Origin: Diphasiastrum complanatum | Taxonomy: Eukaryota > Streptophyta > Lycopodiopsida > Lycopodiales > Lycopodiaceae | NCBI GenBank assembly: GCA_029204225.1 | Contig: MU832194.1 | Location: 18,661 to 82,660, forward strand | Direction: 5' to 3' | Length of the DNA: 64,000 nt | Shown here: positions 37,568 through 48,607 of the stretch, piece after piece | How positions within the stretch are numbered: position 1 is the first letter of the stretch | Layout: the number at the start of each line of letters is the position of its first letter | Notes under the pieces: model-generated | The model's input: the letters and a program-made list of their open reading frames with translations, nothing else | Database searches by the model: none | What the model was told of the DNA's origin: nothing | Position numbers and translations under genes: made by a program

Positions 37568-37956
37568 TCAACTCAACAGGACGCCATTGCATCCATATCT
37601 TGCTGCATTGTTGCCATTTTCACAGTGGCCTTCAGAATTGAAGCACTCGCACGGACTACCCTGCCTTTCTACTGTTGTTCATGCAAAATCCATCAATCAA
37701 AAATCTCTCAAGCTCCACAGTACTTCATTGCATCCATAACTTGTTACACTATTCACATATTGACGCTGCCCATCAGAATTGAATCACTCACACTGAGCTC
37801 CCTGGCTTCCTACAAATGTTAATGCAAAACCTATTAAGCAAAAACAACCTCGCTCAAATTTATCTAATCCTTCCTGCTTGTTAATGTTCAGCAATTTGAT
37901 CTGAATGCCCAATTCGTAGTTGCATTCAGTCACAGATTACATTTTCTGCTTCAACA

Positions 37957-40900
37957 ATGTCTGAAACGCAGGACCGACAAGCTCAAAAGAAGCAATTACA
38001 CGAACGACAGTGGTTGATGGCTCGCTACCACAGCCCACTAGTGAAGCAAGATTTAGCCAGACTAGAAAATGCAGCCACTCGGAGAGGCGCCATGCATTCT
38101 CTGAAGAGTATCATCAAGCAATTGGATGCAGCTTCTCTTCCCAGATTCCTCGACCAGCTCGCGGACATCCCCGAATCCAGCCCAGCTCGCCCCTTCGCCA
38201 TCTCTCTCTACGAAGAAATAGCCCATGATCAGGGCCACTGCCTCACTCCTCACATCCCTCGTTGCATAGCAACCATTCTCCGCCTCCTGTCTGCAAGCGG
38301 CAGCTCCGCCCACCTTCAATCCGCCTGCACCAAGGCCATATCCGCCATCGCCACCCACTGCATCAACCCCACAAGCAATTCTTTTGAGGAAATAGTGAAG
38401 GAACTTTGCGATCCGTTAATGAAAGTGCTTTCTGGAAAGCTTGAGCCTCTGACTACAGGAGCAGCGACTTGTCTGCGGGCGGTGGTAGAGGCAGACATAT
38501 GGCAGCTAATGCCGAGAAATATATGCGATGAGCTTTGTCTGAGGGTCACCATCGCTGTGGGGGAGCGTCCAACACAGACTATCGGTCATCTGCATCTCGC
38601 AAGATCTTTAGTGAAGCATAGCACCTCCGCCATCGCTGGTTATGTCCAAGCTCTGCTGTCAAGCTGCAGAGACATTCTGCAGCAGGCCTCTGCAGCAACT
38701 GAGCGATGGCAGCAGCGAGCTGCGGCAGCCCAATTGGTGGCTGCTATTCTGCAGGGTTTGGATATGGAGACCCTGGCTGCAGAGCTTCCTGCCATAGCCA
38801 AAGCGTTGGAGAGTAGCCGCCATGACCGAATGCCTGGAGTGAGAATTGCAGTGACGGAGGCGCTTCAGGTGGCGAGATCCCTGTTGCCGGAGGTTTACGG
38901 CCACGCCAGCGTCAGCGCTGGAGGTGCAAAGACGAAGGTGCTTTTTTCTGTGGAAGTAGAGCTGCCCAAATCTACAAGCCAAGGCATTCGCCTCTGGAAG
39001 CAAGAGGACCTCTCCTTTACCAGAAGGAAGCCATCCGATCCTCATCATCCAAAAGCTATTCCATCATCTCCTCGACATGGATCTTCTTCTTCTTCTTCTG
39101 CCTCCTCTCGCTACTCTCCTGCTGCATACACCCCTATCAGCCGCTTCCAGCAGTTCCCGTCTCTTCCTTTACAGCAAGTGGCATCTCCGAAGGTGCCACT
39201 GCCTCGCCAGGAGCCTTTGCCCACCTCGAGGAAACCCGTGGATCATCAATTGCTTGTGTCTAAATCCATGAAAAGCAAGAAGAAATCTTCTGCAAAGGCT
39301 TCTGATGATGGGGTATCTCAATCCGGAGAATCCAGATGCTCTTCTACAAAATCCACAAGACAGGTTTTGCATTCTCAGGCTACTCAGTTGCCTGATCTTT
39401 TGCTTGCCAACGAACATGGCAAGGATTCTGATGACAGAGCTTCACTTTCTTGCAGCACGTGGGAGGCAGAAATTTATGGTGGAGTTGATATTCTCAAGGC
39501 CTGCAGTGATCTTGTTCCTCCAGATTCTGAGAATTGGGTTCACAGTCTCCAATTGAAATCCAAAGAATTGACGCAAAAGAAAACTGAGAGAGAAGAAAGA
39601 CCAAATATATTGAGATCAAATGCTTATGAGAATGTCTTAAGTAACTGGCTTAATGCTCATGGCACTGGAGTTGAAGGGGAAGATGACGGTGTTGTGGATT
39701 GTGGAGAAAAGGTTGATCCCAAGGCCGATGACAGTTTTGCAAGAATCACAGAAAGAATACAAAGCTGGAAGATAGTGCCAAGTGAAGAATTTCTTTCACA
39801 GGAAAGCTGCAAACGTCATGTTGATGATAGTGGAGCATCAAAAGCTGACAGGGTGGAATTCTTCCCAAACGATGTCCCGGTTTCCACTCACTTGGAGAAT
39901 GGAATGCACGCATCACCACAAGATAAACTTGGCACTGACGAAAAAGCTTCAAGAATAGCAAAAGGATATGCAATTGTCAAAAATCGAAACGAAGAGTATA
40001 ACATGGCAGATCCTATATGGCAAGATCATCCCTTGCAGAGAAATTCACATCCTCGAGGCAGTAATCAGGAGTTTAAGGTGGGAGCTACAAAGAATGTAGT
40101 TGAGTCAGTAATCGGGTCTAATTCTCAATACAATGGTCCTGCACAACTTGAAGAGAATGCCTCCATGCCACATGTATGTAATTTTTCCATTCTCACGCAC
40201 CTCTGAAAATAGTCTTACCTGTCAGCACCATTTTTTTAATCTTGTCTGTCCTCATTTGTGTGACAAATTGAAGTCAAACCCCTCGCCTCATGAAGAGGAA
40301 AGGAAGTCCTAACCAACTCACTACTTATTTGAGAACTGTGGGCACCATTGATGCAGTACCAGTTTTGTTATAAGTGATTGTTTAAGGTTATTTGCATATC
40401 CGCATGCTCAGAAAATGGATCTTGCATATTTTCTCCTTACACTTGCAATCTTTAACTACGCATAAGCAGATTGCAAACAAATGAAGTATGGCGTTTTTTG
40501 TTTGCAGACCCCAAAGTTTCTCATAAGAGCAGAGGACCTTTTGCCACATTTATCACCTAGAAGTCTGCAACGCTTACTACAGATAGATAATAATGGCTTG
40601 AAAGAAGCTACAGAATGCAAGCATTGTGAAGGAAGTGAAATGTCAGATGTGGACCTGGATGCTTCTAGTGAGACTGGCTGGAGTGTACGTGATAATCCGA
40701 TCGCTGAAGATATTGACAAGGAGTATCTGGACGTGATAGAAGGATGCACAAACCACAAATTTTCAGAGTTAGATTTGTGCAAATTTTCTAGTGGGAGAAC
40801 AGTTTTAAGTACCTCAGTGAAAGATGAGTCTGCTAGTTTGAAAATTGAGCATCATAATGAAAACCAAGGTGAAAAAATTGAAATTTCAATCAAAGATGTC

Positions 40901-41365
40901 CTTACTTCCCGTTCTTTTTTATCTGCTAGGTTGAAACCTTGCAGGGAAGTTCTTGAAAGCTACAATGACCTGAAGGGCTTGAAGTCCTTTTCCATGGAGA
41001 GCCCACAAAGTACATCATTAGTTGAAAATTGTGGTTTTCATTGCATAACGAGGCAAGCCACAAATGTACACAGTTGCTTACCTGGTGAGGACAATCAAGG
41101 CCTACTTAAAAGGTTTCTGGAAGTTCTTGAGTGGATTGAAGAAAATGACACAAGTGTCAAAGAGGATCGAAAACCTCCGCAAAACGAGAAATTTCACCAA
41201 AATTTGCTCATTAGTGTCTATAAATGGTGCTGGAAAAACATACAGGGGGGAGGGCAAGTATTTTTTGGGGGATCTTTTTGCATAGCCATTATACTACCCA
41301 TCTTCGTTGCAATTGCCAAATACTTGCCAGTCCAGGACATCTACAGTTGTCCAGTCCCTACCTAG
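37957..41365 (+). CDS. SINE1: SINE1-type KASH protein (ARM-repeat nuclear-envelope protein)
   Basis: Two exons: 37957-40173 and 40508-41365, 1024 residues. The ATG has A at -3. Residues about 22-320 form an ARM-repeat domain very like plant SINE1/SINE2 (SPLVKQDLARLENAATRR, HSLKSIIKQLD, SLYEEIAHDQG, CDPLMKVL and TTGAATCLRAVVEADIW). A Ser-rich stretch lies near 374, followed by a long variable linker to about 980, a transmembrane segment at about 990-1012 (FCIAIILPIFVAIAKYL) and a short tail ending SCPVPT. SINE proteins are plant KASH proteins: the tail binds SUN proteins in the perinuclear space and the ARM domain faces the cytoplasm, where Arabidopsis SINE1 associates with actin. Arabidopsis SINE1 ends VVPT, so the PVPT end fits. 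The linker is several hundred residues longer than in Arabidopsis (whole protein near 580). It is the only intact gene here. Confidence 0.88.
40174..40507 (+). other. Intron of the SINE1-like gene
   Basis: 334 bp in phase 0. Donor CAT|GTATGT at 40174, acceptor TTTTGTTTGCAG|ACC ending at 40507. Splicing joins codon 739 (His) to Thr and keeps the frame into the transmembrane exon; without splicing a stop arises at 40204-40206, removing the KASH part. Confidence 0.85.
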
Positions 41366-44300
41366 AAGTAGCAAGCTTTGACACTCTTGTAACCAGCAGC
41401 ATTGTATATGTCTGTGTTTCTAGAAGTGAATCAGGCTGGTAAACATTGTCTAAAATTCTGATTGATCCGTGCGCTATAAAAATTCTCAAAGCTCTTGTCA
41501 CAACTTCGATAGAGTGACTTCAAACACAGTGTTGAAACTGTTCGTCATTCAGCATCCTGTTCTTGGTTTTAGTTAGCCAACAATTGAAGTAACTGGCTCT
41601 GACATAATCTGCAGGAAGTTGGTTGATCCAACCTTTCATCTTATGCACTCTTTCCTACTGCAATGTCAAGCCATTCACAGTAGGCATCTGTTTTTCTGAA
41701 TAGCATTAAAGTGCTAAGGCTTCATTGATTCCTGCCTGGGATGGTTTCACCGACCTATGAAAGGCACTAGATATTTTGGTGACCTTGTTAACTGCATTGA
41801 CTAAGAGACTGGGTTTCCCATTAATTCCAATCATTTGCATGAGATTAGCTGCCAATTTCTAAATAACAACAAATTTTAGCATGAGCTGTTTCTATACAAC
41901 TGAGTTTGCTAAGTGTGAGTTTCAAATTTATTCTTTGGTTAGAGCCAAAAATTATCCACGTTACGTTTATAAGCAAGAGCTTTTTATGGTTTCTGCCTTA
42001 TTTTAGTATGGATCAAAGATCTCTAAAATCAACATCCACCCACGATCCTGTGTATTGGTTCTGGTCTGTCTTCGGACATCATCCGAAAATTACGAGTCAG
42101 TATTTGCTATATTCAACCCGGGGTGATGGCTTTGAGCTCTTTCCTTTTGTTTTCATTGTATATTCTGGTCGTGCCATCTTTGATGTTGTGGCCAGGTATC
42201 TTGCAGTACGTGCAAAATATTTATGTTTTTAATCATGATTGCTAATGAAGGAGTTCGACTTTGCTCGCTGATCTATCTTCATATAGTTAACATCCTTGAC
42301 AATTTGAGAAGAATTGAGATACTTTTGATGCTTAGAATAAGATTTCTTCTTGGAATAGAGTGCCATTGATGTGTTGGAGTTTGAGTCACTCTATTTTCTT
42401 TTGACTTCCTTTTTAAGAAGTATAGAGGTGACCTTTTGTAGAGTCAAAGCAGGCTGAGTAGACAGCAGCATATAAGTTTTCAGTACTAATCCCAGCATTA
42501 TTGAAGCAAGTCTTATAATCAACTCCCTAGCTATGATATTTATTCTTGTTGAAACTAATGAATCTTAATTATATAACTGTTATGTTCTGATAGATACTGG
42601 GACAAGATATTGACTTGAAAGTTTTAGAGACTTTTAGGAATGACTACGATGATTATTGTGATAAGTATGTGCTTAGAACCTGAAGCTGCAAGTCTAAGTC
42701 TTTTTGTGGCAGGCCCCCCCAGGATGTACAAAAGTTTGTTCTACGCTTCCACATTCCTGCAATATGAAAGTCATTTGACTAAAAACTTGTGCTTGTACAT
42801 ACTTTTAGCATCCACCATCACACTGGAATGAATTGAATTTCCCGCTAGATCAACAGTGACAAATAGAGATAAAATCTCCTCCTAAAAACCAAAAGTACCT
42901 AGTATACGCTGAGAAAATGTGCAGGTTTCTGAAAAACACAAGCTTTACTCACTTATCTGCAACTGTTTTCCAAACTTGATTTGTATTTTGCCACCTGATG
43001 TCATAGCAACATAATGTTCAGCTAAGAGCAAATATTAAGTATTTGAAGTCAAGCCATCCCCGGCAATCTGGCAGTCAAAATTTGAATTAGTTTATAACAC
43101 TTAGGAATGGAGTGATGGGGTTGCCCAGGCCCTGTTTTCTTTATGGTAATTAGTTCCTGCTGACACTACCGGGTCTACCCTCTTGATACGTGACAAAAAT
43201 CTGATGGGTCGAAACTTGATTCCAATTTTATGGCGCAGGTGCCAGGGATGAACGAGGTGGCTGGGTTCTACATCTCCCTGCCATGCTATTTGATAGCATC
43301 TAGGAGATCTATTTATAAAATCTAGGATAAGCAGTGAGGAATATCAAATGTGCTCCTTACATGCAGCGCAGCAATTTAATCAGAATACCCAACAAGGCTT
43401 TCTGCTAGTTCCAGCCACTCCACTGTTTTATATTATTCACATGCAACTTGATAGATTTTGGGCTCAATCGATAATGTTGAGATCAGTCTGCATTCATTCC
43501 ATCAGTACCAAAACTGCACTGTAACCCCTGTTCTTTATGAACTAGCTGGACATGCCACATAGTACATACATCACATGAGTGTCAAGGCAACAAATGCATT
43601 GAGATAAGGGATAAAACTGTAGCTACTTCTTTTGCTTACTAGATTCTAATCACTAGGGTGCATGACAGTCGTTTGGATCTTGTAGTGCTGAAGCATTGAT
43701 GGAGAAATATTCAAGCCAATCGAATCCATGGAGTAAGAATTTCCGCAACACTTTAGAATCAAAAATGATTGTTTCAGTGAGTAAAATCCAGTTTTTGAAG
43801 CTTTCTACGGTACTCACAATGCACACTACAGATGCATCTTCATAGGTCAATTAACTCCATCTTCCTTGCTCTGACCTGTATCACTTGCTCATCTGCATAA
43901 TCTATTCACTCCAAACATCAAACTTAAGAAGAACCTTGTCTTTTCTGAAATTTGAGGACCAATTGACAGATATTGGCCACCCAGTGATGGTTTTGTGAAG
44001 TTTCAAGCACATCTGATGTCCATTTCATCATGACAATCAGGCTCTCAGATCTTTATAGACACCAAGGCCAATTCTTTGGCTAATTGGGGAGACCCAAGTA
44101 AAAATTAATGAGTCAATGGTATACTGTCACTTGTGGCTTTCTTCAATTTGAGCTTACTGGGACATTGCAATATTGTCTAATAAGTTACAGAAGAGAAATG
44201 ATATGATAGTGATTGTGTGTGTAGCTTGTTGCTAGTATAGTTTGTCACTCACACATACTTTGGCCATTTTTCTTTCTATTCTCTTTGTCATTATCAGCAT

Positions 44301-45263
44301 TTTATGAAATTTTAAATCTCACTTATGATAAGGACCCAGTTTATTATGTTTTGGTAGCAATTCAATTGGTTAAAGATTTTTATGAAACTAACAATGAAGG
44401 CATTTGAGGAGAGCTTTAAAACCAGTCGAGTAAGAACTTTGGAACTAAGAGAAGAAGGAACAAATCTAGTAAGAGGAAATATTTGGGATCAAACTCTTTC
44501 CTCACACTAGCCATAGAAGATAGTTACTACTCATCATCTAATAGCTTTGACTTTGAAGAGAATCATGTAAAGGAGAGTTCAATCCCTCACGTCCTCATAC
44601 ATGAATTAGATCTCTAGGAGTGTTAGAGAGTTGAACAATCCCTTGATAAAATGGTTGATTAGGAAAGACATCAATAGAACTATTAACAACACTATGGCTG
44701 CTCTATCATACTAAAAAATTCTAGTTTGCATCAATCTTCTCTTTTTGCAAGACTTACAAAATGATGTGTTGACTATCTTAAACGAAAAAAACTAAAAATA
44801 AATATAAATAAATAAATAAAGTGGACACGTGGCATCACTTTTGCCAAAGTATGTGTGAATTTTCTAGTTTGTTGTGGACCCAAGTAGAGATGTGAAAATC
44901 TTACTTGACTCTATAAATTTACCTTCTAGAAATTTACACATATGCTCCTAATATTAAAATAAAGAGGGTAGAATTTTGGGAGCACTTTCTGTGAAAAATT
45001 GGCAAAATATGGCTTGGTTATTTTACAATTCTTGTTTATGAGAAAATCTCACACGTGTGGAGCATGTTCCCACGTGTGGTAACTAGGCAAAATCATATTA
45101 GTCTTGTTGAGTTAGGGGTACTTAAAGTTTATAGACATCTATCCATGTGTGAGTAGGGCCATTTTGGCATTAGAGGCAAATTGTGCAAGTACACATGTAA
45201 AAGCATGATTAGGCCAAAAGTAGAAAGTGATGTAGCTCGAGTTAGGTTAGGCTATTTACATTT
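41366..45263. other. Downstream region of the gene and anonymous sequence
   Basis: The first few hundred bases probably hold the 3' UTR, but I find no clear AATAAA near the stop. Frames such as 41906-42232 match no family. An AAATAAATAAATAAA run lies at about 44806-44820. From 44880 the sequence resembles LTR material (TCTCACACGTGTGGAGCATG at 45048, compare ACACATGTGTGGAGCCTG at 15970), leading into a copia fragment. Confidence 0.45.
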
Positions 45264-45617
45264 GTCAAATTGAGGTTGGGTGTGTGACTCATCAGAATGG
45301 TTTGTGTTTCTCAACACAACCAGTACCAGGAGATACATACATCTTGGTCATTCAAGCAGCTACCAGGTGGAATTCGAAGGCACCATACGACTGCAATTTC
45401 AGAATGGTTAATCAAAAACCATACTGGACATACTTTATGTACCTGGAGGCCTCACCAAGAATCTGCTATCAATAACCAGGATTGTAGATCAAGGGTACAT
45501 TGTAAAATTTACAGCAAATAAATGTACCATTGAGGATAAAAACTTTGAAATTCTTGTCAAAGGAACTAGAAATGGATATTTATATGTCCCTTATATTGAT
45601 TATGCTTTGATGTCAAA
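45264..45617 (+). pseudogene. Copia protease-end/pre-integrase fragment
   Basis: The frames give a degenerate protease tail (YQVEFEGTIRLQFQNG), then ILDILYVPGGLTKNLLSITR, IVDQGYIVKFTANKCTI and KGTRNGYLYVPYID. This is the end of the copia protease and the start of the pre-integrase domain. At 45618 it is cut by an LTR. A stop after QNG and a frame break show decay. Confidence 0.8.
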
Positions 45618-46299
45618 TGTGAAGAATTGCCAAAAATTGGCAACCTAGCTTGATCAAAAACCATGTAGAATCATGTAAAATGTACATAAGAAGGTCCCAC
45701 ACGTGTGAGGCCATGGATCCACGTGGTAAACTTGTCCTAGTGTAGGTTAGATCAAGTCTAAAGAGTACGGTAAGTCAATTTGGTAGTGACTCCTAGTTTA
45801 TAGGACCTAAATCCTAGATTTAAGGTGAAAATTGACCAACTAGCTATCTACCAAGCATGACTCTAGGAAATAGACTAGGTTTTCATTTTAGGGGAAAAAA
45901 AGGCTAAGTTAACTTCCTTATTTTATGCTGGAAATCCACCTAACTTCACAAAGAAAGTCAAATTTGCTATGTATTCCAAGCTCCCATAGTGAAAAGATAA
46001 ATTATTTTTGGAGCTCATTGGTAATCTCGAGCTACTCCACATGGTACATTGAGTTTTTGTGATCCAAATGAAACCAAATCAATTTGTACTTGATTCTCTA
46101 CTTGCAGGCCATACTACAGCCTATAGTACACATGTGCCAAGTCGGATTTAGTAATTGATCAATGTTATTGATTGTTCTTGCTTGTTGATTGTCGAATTGC
46201 CAATCTAGGTCAACTTTTTTGTGTCTAGTTTTTTGATAACTTGTAAAGCAAGCATCCAATCACTTTTGTGGATCTTTTGTAGATCCATTTATGGTCCCA
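45618..46299 (+). mobile_element. 5' LTR of a truncated copia element
   Basis: 682 bp from TGTGAAGAATTGCC to ATGGTCCCA, directly followed by a primer site at 46300-46311 (TGATATCAGAGC, one mismatch from the standard). Behind the primer site only a few tens of bases of internal region (CAAGTACAAG) are recognisable. It contains CACACGTGTG at 45698-45707 and lies inside the copia fragment ending at 45617. Confidence 0.78.
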
Positions 46300-46311
46300 T
46301 GATATCAGAGC
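46300..46311 (+). other. Primer-binding site with one mismatch
   Basis: TGATATCAGAGC followed by CAAGTAC, as also seen after the site at 47602. The third base is A instead of G. Confidence 0.7.
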
Positions 46312-46379
46312 CAAGTACAAGAGCATAAGCCATTGATCATGTATGCTGCTTACGTTGATCTGAGTAAGCATGAAAACTA

Positions 46380-47340
46380 TGAGTTGTTGGATACATACGA
46401 AAGAAGAAAATTGTTGCATGATTCTAAGTTGCAACTTTCATTGGAGAAAGTATCGGAAGCAGAGTAGATACTGCTGAATTGTACTTTGTAAATATTTTTA
46501 TTTAATATACAAAATTTTATTGTGTGTCTATCGCCTATTGGCTTGTATAAATTTGCATGTTTTTTGAAATTTTTTATAATCCGTCGATTTTGTATTATGA
46601 CGAATTTGGATTCTTCTGTAAAAGCATTGGAAAAGTTGCAGTATATAGCTATTTTTTGTGCTAGTCTCACCATGTTGTGTACTTTTATGAAATGCCGCTC
46701 TTGCTTGCCAATGAGATTTTTCCATTCCTTGCGATGACCATATGCTAAGACTTCCACTATTTCTTGCAAAGAATGTCGAATGATGTCGTAATATGTGTTG
46801 CATGTCATAAAAACATAATCTAAATCAGTACCAAAAGTATCTAATTTAATTGCACATATTTGTCTATCGTAGTGTAATATCGAAATCTTACCATATAATG
46901 TGTTATATGATCAACACCCCATGCATTTTGAACGCACAAATTCACTGGTTGTTTTTTGTATCATTTGTACATCAGTATTTGAAAATTTATTTTTTCTCAA
47001 GTATTTCACCATGTTGTCTAATTTTTTCCAAACTTCTACTTTGTGTATACGAGTAAAACCTTCTTCTTCAAAATCTTGAGTTGCTGCAGTATTTTCTTTC
47101 CAAACCGTTTATTGAATCTTGGATTGTTTGCCAGAATAATTTGATAAAAATCTTCGAGCTTTGGATCCTCCAATGCTCGGCTTGCATGGAATATTTCTTG
47201 TTTTACCTTATAGCTTGTCATCTTTTTTTATTTTAACGTGGCCTTTGTGTAAGCCTGCTTTGGACAACACATCCTCTAATCTGGAAATAGCTTCATTCGC
47301 AGAGGCCTCTGGCTCAAAAATTTCATGCAAACAAGATGTG
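46380..47340 (-). pseudogene. Second copy of the unclassified GSL.IW..G.EKSH family
   Basis: The minus strand carries three decayed pieces in order: DPKLEDFYQIILANNPRFNK (about 47165-47100), VWKKLDNMVKYLRKNKFSN (about 47040-46980) and HHSTFFARNSGSLSIWSSQG, MEKSHWQARAAFHKSTQHGE (46790-46660), ending near ILQLFQCFYRR. Several frameshifts intervene. The last piece matches 11720-11560. Upstream, SANEAISRLEDVL at about 47310 may be the N-terminal side. The protein would have been several hundred residues. I cannot assign a family; a transposase-like origin is a guess. Confidence 0.45.
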
Positions 47341-47601
47341 AAGATATATTATTTTTTCTATAATGCGCATCTCCGCATGCAATGTATATATATGAGGAGT
47401 CCGTACTCATATTCACACGTGTGAAACCAAAAAGTACACCTACCTTCATTAATGATTGTTCTTGTTAGGATTTTATGTCTAGAATTGATCTAAATTGATC
47501 TTAATCTCAAGTAGATTAATAGATCAAGTAAATCTAACATCCAATCCCTCTTGAGGATCAGATTAGGATCCACTCTTGGTCCATTTTGTACTTTTTCCAC
47601 A

Positions 47602-47613
47602 TGGTATCAGAGC
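47602..47613 (+). other. Primer-binding site (initiator Met tRNA)
   Basis: TGGTATCAGAGC, a perfect copia-type site directly after the LTR end ...TTTTTCCACA. Confidence 0.9.
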
Positions 47614-48202
47614 CAAGTACACGAGTTTTTATTGAAATTGATAGGGTTGATCCAAATCAACGCCAAAATTAGCAAGTATTAGGAAACTAGTCAAATTTTG
47701 GGTAGCGAGTTGGATCTGATAGATATCCTCAAAATTTTTGGTCCAGAACTTGTTGTGGGCTGTAGGAACCTTTTTCACATGTATGAGACCGTACAGCTCC
47801 GATTCTGACTGAGAAATTTCAAAAATTTGTACAATTTGACTCACATACCCAATTTGAGTGATTTTTGGTGCAAAATCAAGCATTTTTTATAGTGAATCTA
47901 ATCCCTTGATTAGTTCTTGGATTATATCAGCCAAAAAATTAAAATTGAAGCTTGAATTAGGTGCATTAATTGATCTTCTCTCATTTTTTGAGTGTATGTT
48001 GAAGTTGAAGAGAGATATTGCTAAAAATCATAGATTAAGGAGTGATTTTGCAAGTTTGAGACTAGGATCTAAATTTCCATCATTCTAGATTGGTTCATGA
48101 GTGATAGGATTGTGTCTATAAGCTTACTAATTGCTAGAAGACTTTAGGTTCAGATCTCTTAGAGAAACCATAAGAGTTTCTAGTGCTTTTTCACATTCAA
48201 AA

Positions 48203-48583
48203 ATGGCATCTATGGGTGGTTTTTTGCTTGAAGCTAGTGAAAGGCATTCACTTCCTAGTATTGAAAAATTTCAAAGTGTGCTTGTTAGTGAGGAGAGTAG
48301 AATGCTGCATATCAAAAGTAGGATGAGTTCCTTATCTTTGAATGATGGTGATGAAAAAGCTAACTTTTCTTTGAAAGGCAAGAAGAAGAAGTTTCCATCC
48401 AAGAAGACTCAAGACATGGAGATGGAGAACAAAGATGGAGCATCAAGTTCCAAAGGCAAGAGCAAGAAGGACAAGAAGAAGCTAAAGTGTTTCTTTTGTG
48501 GAAAAAAGGGACATTTTGCATCCGAGTGCTACAAGAAGAAGAATGCCCAAGAGAAGAACAATCAAGGCAATCTTGTGTTGTAG
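48203..48583 (+). pseudogene. Copia gag with internal deletion, intact zinc knuckle
   Basis: ATG at 48203 gives MASMGGFLLEASERHSLPSI: the gag start jumps straight to its C-terminal third (EKFQSVLVSEESRMLHIKSR), skipping the roughly 170-residue RNA-binding/capsid body seen in the gag at 22996-23640. A lysine-rich segment and an intact knuckle CFFCGKKGHFASEC follow, then a stop at 48581-48583. The stop plus about 25 bp separate it from the protease frame. The element would need gag in trans. Confidence 0.82.
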
Positions 48584-48607
48584 GAGGAGGAAGAAGGCAA
48601 TCTATCT

